A stretch of DNA of 64,000 nt. Origin: Myotis daubentonii. Taxonomy: Eukaryota; Chordata; Mammalia; Chiroptera; Vespertilionidae. The stretch's first letter is position 1, and each line of letters opens with the position of its first letter. The stretch lies in the NCBI RefSeq assembly GCF_963259705.1, contig NC_081846.1:91896641-91960640 (forward strand), in the 5' to 3' direction. The position numbers and the translations under genes were made by a program. The notes under the pieces were generated by a model that saw only the letters and a list, made by a program, of their open reading frames with translations, made no database searches and had not been told where the DNA came from. This document shows positions 22,315 to 34,457 of this stretch, one piece after another.

Positions 22315-23165
22315 ATATGTTTATATACATGGAGATAAATAAATGTTCAATATAACATGAAATATATATGGGGAATATGAGTTGTGCATATAATTATAAG
22401 TCAGGGCCCATGTTACAAACCTCTCCCTTCTACATATTTCAAATGTGGTTCCCATTTTTGAATTAATGAATTTAATCAGGAAAAACAATTGCTATCAATT
22501 TAACTTCTATTTCTTCCAGAAATACTGGCATTTTTAAAATGACAAAAATAAAAACATTGGTACTCAGGAATGCCAGAGGGGAAGATATTTTGAGCAATTC
22601 CTGGCAAGCAAAGATCTACTTAATAAATGACAACATGAAAACTATCTCCCAAGGCGCGTTGCTGAAGGCAATCTTGAGGTCAGCCGTAATTGTAATTGCT
22701 ATTGCTTTAGGCTCTTCAACAGCTGGGTGGACGGACTGTGGCTATACTAGTAGATGATGGGAGAGTGAGTGGAGATTACTAGAAATGAAATATGTAGGTA
22801 TTTGCCACACACAATCATAATATGTCCTAAACAATTATTCCCCAAAGCTGGAAATATAATACTTGAGTTTGGTTTAAGTCTTCTCTTAACTTGCAATGAC
22901 TGATTAATGATAGGATTGTTTCATAATTCTTCATAATGACATTATAGTTATGTATGTAATTCCACTATAAAACAGTAGCTAGCATATACAATCTTCAACT
23001 TTTTGATACAGCAGTTCAGTGAAGGCAATAATTTCATCTGTACTTGAATCACAATGGGAAATGTTAAAAAGGAATAAAAGAAAAAAAAGGAGATAAAAAG
23101 AGAAAATATCTTATGTTTAATGAAACATAAGTCAAAAGCCTACTCAGGGAGTATTCTGATGTGTT
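22315..23165. other. No gene recognised; AT-rich single-copy sequence
   Basis: Open frame 22539-22757 on the plus strand has no known domain. AT-rich with no element ends. Confidence 0.45.
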
Positions 23166-23325
23166 TAGAGCATTAGCTCATTTACTCTTCACAGTAACTC
23201 CAGGGATACGATTATGTCCCCGCTTATTTTTCATAAAGGAGAGTTTAGGCATCTTGTCTAATGTCACGTGCAGAGAGGTTGCCTGAGGTCATGCTGGAAT
23301 TCACATCTGCCTTTAAGTGTCTACA
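23166..23325 (+). repeat. MIR SINE
   Basis: Contains agcattagctcatttactct tcacagtaactcc, then a decayed central part, then agagaggttgcctgaggtca tgctggaattcaca. This is the MIR order from the Pol III-derived body to the 'aaggtcacacagctag' end. Confidence 0.7.
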
Positions 23326-24791
23326 AAATTAACTAACATGCAATGTGCTAGACACAGGCCCTGTCTTGAAGTTTGTGATCTTCCATGATGTCAGATGGGT
23401 TGCTGCTAATAGCCCTGCATGACCTTTTCTAAAATGAACTTCCTCATGAAATTACTAGTAAGTCCCTTTGCTTCAGGGTTGTGTTGTGCTCTGCCCACTT
23501 CCAGCTCCTAGAGCATTGTGACATTAAATGCAAAGAATTTTCTAGCATCTCTTGCGTTATTACTACTATTATTTTACAATTTAGATGGCACCTTATTCAG
23601 ACATTTCTGAAGAGGAATGAAATTCTTGTCTTGATTTAAATTCTTGTCCCACCAATAAAATACCAGGATGATGAATTTCATGAATTTTGAAGCTAAAGGA
23701 GATATTGCCTTCTGGGCACAGTCCAGTGAAATTAATGTGTACTCTCTTGAAAAAGAGGAAATGACTTTTAAAAAATATTTACTCAATAATTTAATTTCAA
23801 TAACGTGAATATCAACATGGTAACAATAATTATTTTAAGCTAAGTGAAACATACAAAAATAAATATTAAGTCAACTCCGGTTTGGGCAGATTAGGTATTG
23901 ATTTTTAATGAAACACGACAAAAAGGAATACACATTCTATTTAGATTTGTTTTCTACTTCTCTACTACAAAGACACCTTTCAATACCTGTTCACAACAGC
24001 CCCCAGCCTCTGTCTTAAGATAAAATAAGAGTAAGAAAATGATTATATAATGTATCGTATCTCTGGGGAAGCACATTTTTAATTTACTTTAACTTATTCC
24101 ACTTAATTTGACAGAAACTTTTGCTTATTTGAGTCCCAGAACTCAGTGATATATATCACTCAGTGAGCTTAATTTTATTACAGTTATTATACGAATCCTT
24201 TGATTCATCCAAGATCATGCAGAGCACCAAACAGGCAATGTTATTTAACAGACACACTGTTAATTAAGAGTGAATTAAACAGAGATGCTACTGATTAATA
24301 AAGTCATTTGAATTTGTTGCTGCATCTCATTCTGTTAACATGCTAATTTTGATATGTGAATGCTGGGGCTCAGATCTTGAGATCCAAGCTTTCCTTAATT
24401 ATGAAGTAAATTTGCATCAGTTGTAACTTATTATCACAATATGTGTGACAATTCCCAGAGGGCCTGAGATTGAGTTCAATTTGGTGTTAATCTCACAGGA
24501 GAAAGGAAATGGTGATAAACAATGCTGGGGTGGAGATTTCTTTTCAAATTACAAAGAATCTCAACTCCAGGCCAGGAAGTTGGTTTATTTTGGAAAGGAG
24601 AGGTCATATTGAAAGACTTTGAGCAAATCATCAGACTTTTCAAATATTCTCATAGAAATCTGTGAACAAAGTCTCCTTGGATGTATCAGTTTCTTAGTTT
24701 GAATGGAAGATATTAATGTTTGAAAAATATTTTCTACATTCTAATATTCACTGTTACCAATACCTGGAACACATATGTAAATAGTAGTATA
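23326..24791. other. Single-copy AT-rich sequence, possible conserved non-coding element
   Basis: No transposon or exon recognised. The 24050-24560 part is rich in homeodomain-type cores (ttaatta, taattaag, attaataaagtc, aatttgcat) and lacks repeats. That composition is typical of conserved non-coding elements, but conservation cannot be seen from one sequence. Confidence 0.35.
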
Positions 24792-25062
24792 TACTATATA
24801 ATAAAAGCTTAATATGCAAATTGACCCAACGGTGGAACATCCAGCAGAACAACCAGTCGCTACGATGTGCACTGACCACCAGGGGGCAGATGCTCAATGA
24901 AGGAACTTCCCCAAGCCTGCAGGCCTAAGGCTAACCAAGGCGGGTGCCAGTGGGGAGGCCCCTGATCACCCTGCTGGTCACCCCACTCCACAGATTGGCC
25001 CTGATTGCCGGCCAGGCCTAGGGACCCAACCCATGCATGGATTTCATGCACTGGGCCTCTAG
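24792..25062 (+). mobile_element. HeliBat-type Helitron
   Basis: Starts tactatataataaaagctta (5' TC changed to TA) with the octamer atgcaaat shortly after, then gtgcactgaccaccaggggg. Ends with hairpin tgcatggatttcatgca and gggcctctag, followed by T. 271 bp, internally deleted. Confidence 0.9.
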
Positions 25063-26693
25063 TTAGAAATTAATTTGGAAGTGGAAAAAATGCAATCCTT
25101 CTAGCAATAACCAAATCCAAAAATAAGGAAAGCCTGACTTCGGGTTACCATCATTATTTTTGGTAATTATATATAATTTACCATCTTAGTAAATATACAA
25201 TTTAGACAAACTAAGCATCTAAGAAAGACAGCCAAAGTTTTCTCTTATTGTTAAAATCATGTTTATTAAAAGCATTGTATAAACAAAAATTTGTTTATTC
25301 ATGCTTTCGTTGGTCACTGATAGGAAAATCTCATCTCACAGTCTCATAGCTTTGTCTTTTTTAGTAAGCTCCAGATACATGAACTTTAGTTGAAAAAAGA
25401 AAAATAAGTTGGTTGGCAGAGCTTATGTGTAAATGATTATGTGAACACAGGACTTTGAATAAGGCCAGCATTTCTGCAGCCATCAATTCTACTCAGAATG
25501 AATAAACATAGCAGTATCTTCACAGTGTTTGGATGCTCTTTGGCCCTCTTGTCAGTCAGCTGAGGAACAAATCAATAGACAGGATGGACAAGGACAGCCT
25601 CATTCTTTGAACATCCATAAAAATAAATAATTTCTCCAAAATAGCAATTACCAAAGTTAATGATGCTACTCTTTGTGTCATGGAGAGGGCACTTAAATTA
25701 CATAAAAATCTCTTTTGCTTGAAAAATATGGCCATTTTCATAGCCTCAAATGTAACCCTCAGTTGGTATTTATTACCTAACATTAAGATATTCTATATGC
25801 ATTAACGTTTACTTTCCTGGGTTGTAAATCACATGAAATTAGGAACGCAGACTATCACCCATGCAGTTTCCCGTCAGAGGAAATCTAGAGAGGAGTCTTG
25901 GTTATTGTTATATATTTTTTGTTACTGTTGTTTTGTTAACTTTCACCTCTAACTATAAGCTAGCATATGATCAGTGCTAGATGATTTGACAAAATAAGTC
26001 CAAGAAAAAAAATCAGGAAATCCCACCAATCAGAAACAATCTCTGCTAATATATTTAGGTACATTTTTCCATATATATAAATGTGTTCCTCTCTTATCAT
26101 CTGTGATTTCATAGTCCTAATTTTACACTATTAACTCTACCCATTTAAATTATTGATCACAATCTTTCTCTTCTATATTATCATATCTATTTCCTCAAAT
26201 ATATTCTTTCCAACAAATTTAAATATATAAATTACCTCCAATCTCTAAAATGTGATCTATTTTAAAAACTTCACATTTACTCTTCCCCACTGATTCATTA
26301 ACCATTACATAATAGCCACCACTACACATTGCTGAAATAATTCTAATATTACCAAACACCACTAAGCTACTAATTAAATAGCTATATTTTTCAATCTTCG
26401 TATGATTTGTCTCTTGTGAAAACATTTTCCATTGTGTAATCACAACATTCTTATTTTCTCATAAAAATGCTAGATGCCCCAGGACCTCTGCTGGTCCATC
26501 CTCTACTTGGCTATTAAATGTTGACACTTCCCTGACCCTGGTTCCTATTCTAATAGGCTCCCCCAGGCAATCTTATACACATCATTAGCTTTAATTACCA
26601 CCTTAGTATAAGAGACACACAAACACATTAATAATCCAGACCTCTTCTAACATTTTAAATCCATATATCTGAGAAAGTCTTTACCCTTTAAAA
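25063..26693. other. No gene recognised; AT-rich single-copy sequence
   Basis: No element termini. Open frames at 25556-25783 and 26219-26443 (minus) have no known domain. Confidence 0.45.
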
Positions 26694-26924
26694 AATATAT
26701 TTTTATTGATTTTTAGAGAGAGAGAGAAAGGGAAAGGGCATGAGAAACATCTATGCAACAACAGAACATCAATTGGCTACCTCCTACAACACCCGCCCCC
26801 CACCACCACCACCAACCAGGAGTCGAACATGCAACCCAGGCATGTGTCCTGACCAGGAGTTGAACCTCAACCTTTCAGTATAAGGGAATATGCCAACCAA
26901 CTGAGCCACAGCAGCCATGGCTAA
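26694..26924 (-). mobile_element. Ves SINE, diverged
   Basis: Plus strand shows aatatatttttattgatttt tagagagagag, then tggctacctcctacaacacc, then caaccaactgagccaca (A-box complement). A (CCA)n expansion near 26800-26816 lies where cctactgggg normally occurs. Older than the copies at 22088 or 63477. Confidence 0.85.
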
Positions 26925-27187
26925 GTTTCTACAATTTTACTTAAAAGTTTGAAAGCCCCTAAAACTTTCAGTTTCAATTTTAGTGTGTAAAGAGCTTAGG
27001 ACTCTTCACTCCCATCTTTACATCAAGATAAAACTGAAAAAATGAAAAATCAATAACTATTCCTAGAATCATGAGAAACCTGAAATTTGTGGGCAAATGC
27101 CCCTCCCTCACCAAAATCTGGATTGCAAGGCAAATCTGGAAAGTCCCAATGGAGACCTGCTTGCCTGGAGAGACACTGCTAGAACCA

Positions 27188-27487
27188 TCCTATGTAATAA
27201 AAGTGTGATGTGCAAATCTACTGAATGGCGGAATGACTAGTCAGTGGTGGGGTGGGGCTGACAAGCAGGTGGCGCCAGGCCAGCCAAGGCGTGTGCCAGC
27301 GGGCAGAGGGAGAGGATGGCGATTGGTGGGGGGGCAGTGGTGACCAGTGGTGCCGAAAGGGTAATTGGGGAGGACGGGGCTGCCGCTCACTGTCCCCTGA
27401 TTGACCTGCGAGTTGTCTCCTGCAGAGGGAGGCCAGACTGTGGCTTAGGCCCGCTCCCCCACAAATTTTCATGCACCAGGCTTCTAA
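27188..27487 (+). mobile_element. HeliBat-type Helitron, first of a head-to-tail pair
   Basis: Starts TCCTATGTAATAAAAG. Ends acaaattttcatgcacc aggcttctaa, with the canonical CTAG reading CTAA. The next base begins another Helitron with no intervening nucleotide. Confidence 0.88.
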
Positions 27488-27816
27488 TCCTATATAATAA
27501 AAGGTTAATATGCAAATCGACTGAATAGAGGAATGACCAGTAGCTATGATGCACACTGACCACCATGGGGCAGACACTCAATATAGCAGCTGCCCCCTGG
27601 TGGTCAGTATGCTCCCACAGGGGGAGTGCTGCTCAGCCAGAGGCCGGGCTCATGGCTGGCAAGCACAGCGGCAGTGGTGGGAGCCTCTCCCGCCTCCACG
27701 GCAGCGGGCCTAAGCCATCAGTCGGACATCCCCTTAGGGCTTCCAGGCTGTGAGAGGGTGCAGGCCGAGATGAGGTACCCCCCTGAGTGCACAAATTTTG
27801 TGCACCGAGCCTCTAA
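27488..27816 (+). mobile_element. HeliBat-type Helitron, second of a head-to-tail pair
   Basis: Starts TCCTATATAATAAAAGG directly after the preceding element. It has the internal inverted pair gctgccccctggtggtcag against the 'accaccatggggcagac' side. Ends gtgcaccgagcctctaa followed by T (27817). Confidence 0.92.
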
Positions 27817-28203
27817 TACACTGATAAGAATTTAATGGCAATTTCGGAAAATTGTTGAAATTGCATTTGGACCACTCTGTCCACAATTTGAGGTGAATTT
27901 TACTTCCAGAAATCCCACCAGGTTATGACATTCTGGAAAAGGTGAAAATATAGAAACGGTAAAAATACCCATGGTTTCTAGCGTTTGGGATGAAAGAGGG
28001 AGGATTAAACACATGAATGTTGTAGGGTAGTAAAAGTACGCTATATGATATTGTAATGGTAGCTATGACACAATGCATTTTCCAGAACCCATAGAACTTT
28101 ATAGAACACATAGTTAATCTTGTTATAAGAAAATTTAAAATATTTATCTTTTGAAGATCAGAGGATTTCAGGATGGAATACAGAATGTGACAATTTAGTA
28201 GCA
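27817..28203. other. No feature recognised
   Basis: Single-copy AT-rich sequence between two Helitrons. Confidence 0.4.
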
Positions 28204-28573
28204 TCCTATATAATAAAAGACTAATATGCAAATCGGCCAAATGGCAGAGCAACTGCTCACTATGATGCGCACCGACCACCTGAGAGCAGACCCTGAACAC
28301 AGGAGCTGACCCCTGATGGTCAGTGAGTTCCCACACGGGGAGCGCCACTCAGCCAAAAGCCAGGCTCATGGCTGGCGAGCACAGAGGCCTCTGCAGAAGG
28401 CCTCTCCCGCCTCCATGGGAGCGCTAAGGATGTCCACTGGCTTAGGTCCGCTCATGGGGAGCGAGCCTAAGCTGTCAGTCGGACATCCTCTGAGGGCTTT
28501 CAGACTGTGAGAGGGCACAGGCAGGGCTGAGGGTCCCCCCTGAGTGCAAGAATTTCATGCACCGGGCCTCTAG
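28204..28573 (+). mobile_element. HeliBat-type Helitron
   Basis: 370 bp. Starts TCCTATATAATAAAAGAC, octamer atgcaaat at about 28228. The middle holds cttaggtccgctcatgggga opposed to gcgagcctaagctgtcagtc (an inverted pair). Ends hairpin gcaagaatttcatgcaccgg and gcctctag, then T. Confidence 0.95.
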
Positions 28574-29195
28574 TACAGATATATTTCAATATCACTGAAA
28601 GGTTTAGAAAAATGTGCTGACTTAAGTAACTGGTAATGAATAGTGTCTATAAGATTAAAGGCAAACCAACTGTACATAGATACCTTCATCAATGACAGTG
28701 CTTGTCATGAAGGTACAGGCTAATTCTGCTAGAACTACTCTACATGTACACTGGAATTGAAAGATTATGTAAATGGATGCTGGGTGGAGTAACACAGATT
28801 TCACTGCTGGAGTTGAAGCCTACATAAGCAAGGGGATAAGAATATAATTATTCATATACATATATAAATAATATATACTTATTATTGCATATATGGTGTT
28901 GGATTAGTGTTAGAAATATCATTAGTAACTTATCCCCATAATATAGAGATACATATATGAAAATATTTATAAATGTTTATATAGCTTGGTTATAGAACAC
29001 ATGCTCACTTTTCTGGGTTCAGTCAACTGTGAGGGCATAGAGGCAATGATAACTCATTTGCAACAAGTATTTCCGGCACCCAGACCTTGTTTTCTAATAC
29101 TATTACCCAATAAAAAGAACCCGGATCCTTGGAAAATGGCTTATTCTAAAACCGGGACAGGAAATGAGTAAGATGATCATGGAGCATGTTGAAGT
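28574..29195. other. No gene recognised; AT-rich single-copy sequence
   Basis: Contains an (AT)-rich stretch near 28850-28990. Nothing diagnostic. Confidence 0.4.
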
Positions 29196-29366
29196 GTGAG
29201 CCAGAAGGTCAAGCAACTTATGTTGATGGAATTTGTCAAAGTGTGTAAGAGCTTATCAAGGCCAAAGCTGAAACAATTTGAGCAATATAATACATTGAAT
29301 TTTATTATAATCCAAAGTATAAAACAAATATCTAGGCATTCATACTGTATAAGTAAATTTTTAAAT
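29196..29366 (+). mobile_element. Probable L1 3' UTR piece upstream of an hAT
   Basis: AT-rich sequence that appears to continue into the L1 3' UTR at 29610, with the hAT between. The repeat of aagtaaat on both sides of the hAT fits an insertion within L1. No coding content. Confidence 0.45.
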
Positions 29367-29609
29367 CAGAGGTTTACAACTGGTGTGCCACAAGATTTTT
29401 TAAACATACAAAAATATGACTTTTTTTCTCTTGGATTTTCAAACAAAAAAATGACAACAGCCAATACAACAATAGTCATCGGGTGTGAATGAATGAAAAT
29501 TATATCTTTTTTTGTCAGATCAGCAAAAAAAAATATATGTTAGGTATGCCACAGAATTTTAGTAATCAGTTTACGTGTTCCGTGAGATGCAAAAGGTTGA
29601 AAATCGCTG
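29367..29609. mobile_element. hAT-like non-autonomous element
   Basis: Ends are imperfect inverted repeats: cagaggtttacaactgg at the left and the complement of ggttgaaaatcgctg at the right. The interior carries gtgtgccacaagatttttta and gtatgccacagaattttag, a 'gtgtgccac' pattern seen in an hAT family of bats. The flanks do not show a matching 8-bp duplication, so one end may be eroded. Confidence 0.55.
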
Positions 29610-30290
29610 GGTGAAGTAAATAAATCAGGTAGAAGAGGCAGAAGCCTGCTTCTCAATGCAGGCTGCACATAGTGGCTTCCTGCTATGGAGGAGAGCGTGG
29701 ATCGGGAGAAACTGCAGGTGCTTCCTAGTCCCTGACAAGCACTGCCCCTGCTGGTGATGAAGGTGGGCACCGCAGTCACAGCTCATGTAGATAGAGCGCA
29801 CTCTTGAGAAGGTGTCATGAAAATTACCCTTTACCTCTGTGATCTTCCTCCAAAACCCCATGACCACAGCCTAATCATGAGAAAAACAGACCAATTCCAA
29901 TTTGGGCACATCTTACAAGAAAACCTCACAAGCACTCCTCAAACCTGTCAAGGTCATCAAAAGCAAGGGAAATCTGAGAAAATCTTACACCCCACAGGAG
30001 CCTATGAAGACATGACAACTAAATGTAAGTTGATATTCAGGATGGAATCATAGAACAGAAAAACAGGATATTAGGTAAAAACTAATAAAACCTGAAAAAA
30101 GCTCTGGGTTTGAGTTAATAAGGCATCAGTGTTGTTTCATTAATTCTGACAATTGTGTCTCACTATTGTAAATTGTTAATAATAGAAGAAACTGGGTATG
30201 GGATATATTTGAACTCTCTGTCCTATCTTTGGAATTTTTCTGTGCATGTAAAATTTTTCTAAAATAAAAGAAACTAAACTATATTTTAAA
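29610..30290 (+). mobile_element. L1 3' UTR fragment (old mammalian L1)
   Basis: Ordered matches to the 3' UTR of old L1 subfamilies: gaaggtgtcatgaaaattac, atcttcctccaaaacccca, ctgtcaaggtcatcaaaagc, gaagacatgacaactaaatg, then ttgttaataatagaagaaac and the terminal ctaaaataaaag. Non-coding. ORF2 is not included. Confidence 0.75.
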
Positions 30291-30646
30291 AAGTTTCTGA
30301 AATTTTTATGACAGTATTATGTTTTCCTTTGTCAAGCCTGGCATTGACATCTGCTATATATAGCCCGTTCCCCAAACCTTATTCAGTCTATTGCTTTAGT
30401 AGGTGTTACTGTGTATGGCATTTGTGGAATTTAAAAAAAAATAGCTGTATAATGAAAACATGCCAATAAATATTCTTTTGAAAACAAGGTTAACAATCAA
30501 ATAATATGTATATACCATAATTTATATAACTAATCCTCTGCTAATGGAAATTTAGGGATTTTAAAAAATTGTCATTACTTTAAGTTAAAGATTTATTATT
30601 TTAAATAGGCCTTTGTGCCCTTCTATGATTACTTCCTTATAATAAA

Positions 30647-31022
30647 CTAGAAGCCAGGTGCATGAAATTCATGCACTGGGGGGGTGTCCTTCAGCCCGGC
30701 CTGTACCCTCTCCAATTTGGGACCCCTTGGGTGATGTCCGACTGCCAGTTTGAGCCTAAACCGGCAGTGGGACATCCCTCTCACAATCCGGTCCTGCTGG
30801 CTCCTAATCTCTCACCTGCCTGACTGCCTGATTGTTCCTAACCACTTCTGCCAGCCAGCCTGATCACCTCATAACCGCTCGCCTGCCAGCCTGATTGACA
30901 CCTAACTGCTCCCCTGCCTACCTGATTGCACTGAACTGCCCTCCCCTGCAGGCCACCTTTTGGCCATCTTGTGATGACATTGCATGAGGGTGTGACACCA
31001 CTTAGGCTTTTATTATATAGGA
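30647..31022 (-). mobile_element. HeliBat-type Helitron
   Basis: 376 bp. Plus strand begins ctagaagccaggtgcatgaa with hairpin gtgcatgaaattcatgcac and ends gcttttattatatagga, followed by T. It shares the gcctgattgacacctaactg degenerate internal repeats with the 16490 and 36833 copies. Confidence 0.93.
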
Positions 31023-31122
31023 TATCAAAAATATAATTACTAAGTTAGCAAATAAACCCAGTTCTGAATCCTGATTTATGTTTACTAAATGCCACTATTC
31101 ACGTATGAAATTTATTTTCCAG

Positions 31123-31352
31123 CCCTACCTGTTTTGGGTCAGGAGTTAGAGTGTCGGCTCATGGACTGAAGGGTCCTGGGTTAGATTCTGGTCAAGGGTG
31201 CATACCTTGGTTGCAGGCTTGGCCCCCGGCCCTGGTCAGGGCACATGCAGGAAGGAGGCCATCAGTTGATGTATCTCTCTCACATCAATGTTTCTCTCTC
31301 AGTCTCTCTTCCTACCTTCCACTCTCTCTAAAAAATCAATGGAAAAAAATCC
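31123..31352 (+). mobile_element. Ves SINE
   Basis: tRNA-like head at 31135-31200 (gggtcaggagttagagtgtc, then actgaagggtcctgggttag, B box degenerate), body gtcagggcacatgcaggaag, CT-rich part tctctctcacatcaatgttt and tail ctctctaaaaaatcaatgg. Confidence 0.85.
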
Positions 31353-31419
31353 TCTGGTGAGGATTAACAACAAAAATTGTTTCTAGAACTTTCAATGAAT
31401 TCTGATATCATCCTTGCAT

Positions 31420-32136
31420 TGTGATGGCCATTGCTGTCAATTTAAGGCCAACAGGAATTCCCGATTTGGGGTGCAGTGGAAAACAGCTTAGTTGTGACAG
31501 TGCATGGCTGTGGAAGCAGCACAGCTGTGGAACAGTTCTGGGGCCAGGGCCCCTGGAGGGAGGTTCACTCCATGGTCTGCTCCATCCTGCTCTGGTCTGC
31601 TTTGCTGTGTGTCAGTCTGCTCTGGCCTGTGCAGCTCTGCTCCTGTGAGACATCTTCAGTGTGCCGCTCAGCCAGGGAGACTCAGTCTTCAATCATCAAT
31701 GGAAAGGGAACTGCTCCCCAAGCCAGAAGGGAGCTGACTTACATGGACAGGCATCCCCACTCCTGGTCCCTGATTGGTCTGCCCTTATACAAATAAGAAC
31801 TCCAAATTCTTGCAGTTTGATTGGTCCAAAAGCTACTGTCCTGATTCGTCAGGATCGACCCACACTGATTGGTGGACAGTGCACAGCTCTGATTGGATAG
31901 GAAAAACCTCAGTCCTATTGGTTGAAACAGGATTCAGGAATTCCTTCATAAAGGCTGCTCAGAGGACAGGTGCACAGGGCAGGCAGGCAGTTCAGCCCGG
32001 AGGCAGCAGGTCAGTGCAGGCTTCTCCCTAAGGTGCAGTTTGCCTGAAGGGCCTCTGTGTAGAAATGGCTGCTGGGCTCTGTTCTTTAAAAATTTGAGCC
32101 CAGTTAGCCACCAGGAGCCTTACTTAGTAAGGCATT
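31420..32136 (+). promoter_or_regulatory. Promoter-like region with ATTGG cluster, possibly an LTR
   Basis: Five ATTGG boxes (inverted CCAAT, the NF-Y site) lie at about 31773, 31820, 31868, 31892 and 31917. A TATA-like cataaagg follows at about 31948. This spacing is typical of a compact Pol II promoter and of class I ERV LTR U3 regions. The region is GC-richer than its surroundings. No TG...CA ends, polyadenylation signal or retroviral interior could be fixed, so an LTR is possible but unproven. Several short open frames here (31421-31900) have no domain. Confidence 0.4.
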
Positions 32137-32352
32137 TCTTTCCTCCTCCTCCTCCTCCTCCTCCTCCTCTTCCACCTCCCCTTCCTCCTCCTCCTCCTCC
32201 TCTTCCACCTCCCCTTCCTCCTCCTCCTCCTCCTCCTCCTCCTCCTCCTCCTCCTCCTCCTCCTCCTCCTCCTCCTCCTCCTCCTCCTCCTCCTCCTCCT
32301 CCTTCTTCTTCTTCTTCTTCTTCTTCTTCTTCTTCTTCTTCTTCTTCTTCTC
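32137..32352. repeat. (CTC)n-(TTC)n polypyrimidine tract
   Basis: About 215 bp of pure pyrimidine on the plus strand: CTC triplets with two TTCCACCTCCCC interruptions, then TTC triplets. Conceptual translation gives runs of proline or glutamate, which are artefacts. Long homopurine/homopyrimidine mirror repeats can form triplex DNA. Confidence 0.97.
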
Positions 32353-34224
32353 AGGATTCATAAGATTATCTCACTTTATTTTTTAATTTAATTGTAAATG
32401 ACATTGAAAATAATTTAAATATATTTTATTGACATCTTCCTTACAAGTGACTTACTTATAGAGGTATTTTTCTTATTAAGAATTTTTAATATGTTACAAC
32501 TCTTCTTTATGTTATAAAAATACTTTAAAACTTTTCTTGTGACACTAGTTTTATCCCAGACTGGTGTGAATTAAGAAAAACAGGTGTTTTTTTTGTGCAA
32601 AATTAAGATGAATATACTAGGACCAATTTTGCATTTGACAGGTGGTCAAAGTACATTGGGAATCATTTATTGCTCTCATTGTTTTGTGCTTTCACGAGTC
32701 ACCCACCTTTCAGAGCTGGTTCCACTGCTCCTTGTCTGCTGTCCCAATACCCAGCCCTCAGCCATAACAATCAGATACTTGACACGGTGAAAATGTCATA
32801 TATTCTGAGCTGTCAAAATAAATTAAGAAATGCCAAATGAATACTTATCATTTCTGATTATTTTCATTATCAGAATAATTTTCGAACATATTCAAAATCA
32901 TAACTTTCTTGAAATTTTCTTACTTTCTATTTTTTAAATTTTAAACATGGATAAAAAAAATATGGGAAAATAACAGGGTGTAAACAAACATATCTACCAC
33001 TAAGCCTTAAATAGAGAGTTACTACTAAATGACTGACATTTATCTGAAGCACTTTTTTTCTTGGGGGGAGGGGGGGCGGGATATTAGTGAATTACGAAAT
33101 TATTAATGAAAAGTAATTGAAATATGTTGCCAAACTGTGAGTGCAGTTATTTTTACTGGTGAAAAGGAGTTCTTCTGTGATGTTGAGAGAAGATCATTTC
33201 AAAAGGCACACATGTGGAGAAGTTAAACATGATGGCAAGATTTTATTTGAGGTTAAGGGAATTAACACACCTTTGGGGACACAGGTACCTGTTAGTCCAT
33301 TCAAACCATCCACCCGATTTTCTGAATTTTCCCTGGCCTGAGTCAGACCCTCCTCTCAGCAAAGCCTTTTCCTGGGCCTTCTGGGGTTCTTTGCCCTCTA
33401 TCCAACCTGATTACCTTTCCAGTTCTCCCAGGCGAGGCCCTGCCCCGCTCTGTCATCACCTGGCTCTCACAGTGCATGTCCAGGAGGTGGGTCAAGGCAT
33501 CTGGTTTCTACTCACAGGTCCCCGCAGAGGAATGTCCCCTCCTCCTCCCTCTGGGAGTTCGGTACTGGTTGTCGCCTCGGGGGAGATTCTCCTGTCCACT
33601 CCCAGGAGTAAGTTTGCGAGGCCGTGAGTGAATAAGTCTGTTTATTCTATTGTTCACCAGCAAGCTCGATGGGATACTGTCCTGACATTTGCTCCCCCCC
33701 CCCCCAGATTAGTAAGCTACCGATGCTAACAGGTTTTCGATGTTTCCTTGATTTTTTCAGGGCACATCTACCATTCTGAAAATAAGTTATTCTTGCTTAA
33801 AGTGTTTTTATTATGTTTCTTGAACAAAGGAGAAACTTGCAATTTTATATAACAAGTAAGTAATAGTGTAGTAGTTACTGGTCAGTAGTGAATTGATGAA
33901 TGTCACTTTTGTTTAACGTTCATTAAATAAATCAATTTAGATAAGCTCTTACAGAGAATTTCATAGACATTTTTATATCTTGGCTTAGTAATAAGAAATA
34001 CATACTGCAAATTACTTTCCATTTACTATACTTCATAAAAACTTCACCATTTTCCAAGATGCTTGTATGTTTTGCTTTATTGGATATAATATGCATTGGA
34101 GCAAGAACATTTTCTTCTATCTTGTACTTAATTTGAATTCTCAATAAATTTTTGAATTGAAGAGTTAGAAGACCCGATTATGACTTTATGGTACAATAAA
34201 AAGTACCTTATTATTCTAGAACAC
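32353..34224. other. No gene recognised; contains a GC-richer stretch
   Basis: AT-rich sequence except about 33260-33640, which is CCT-rich and gives a 137-codon frame (33214-33627) with no domain. An antisense LTR is possible there (agattttatttg carries a minus-strand AATAAA) but I cannot set boundaries. A C-run lies at about 33694-33706. Confidence 0.4.
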
Positions 34225-34233
34225 TTGATTCTA

Positions 34234-34449
34234 TTTTTTTTTAATATAGTTTTATTGATTTCAGAGAGGAAGGGAGAGGGAGAGATAGAAACATCAATGA
34301 TGAGAGGGAATCATTGATTGGCTGCCTCCTGCACACCCCCTACTGGGGACCGAGCCTGCAACCTGGGCTTGTGCCCTTGACAGGAATCGAACCCAGGACC
34401 ATTGAGTCCACAGGCCAAAGCTCTATCCACTGAGCCAAACAAGCTAGGG
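34234..34449 (-). mobile_element. Ves SINE
   Basis: Plus strand: tail complement atagttttattgatttcaga, ctgcctcctgcacaccccct, B-box complement ggaatcgaacccaggacc and A-box complement ccactgagccaaac. Target duplication tgattcta at 34226-34233 and 34450-34457. Confidence 0.93.
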
Positions 34450-34457
34450 TGATTCTA

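Noticed and set aside
32040..32363. Proline-rich (plus) and glutamate-rich (minus) frames
   Set aside because: They are translations of the CTC/TTC simple repeat.
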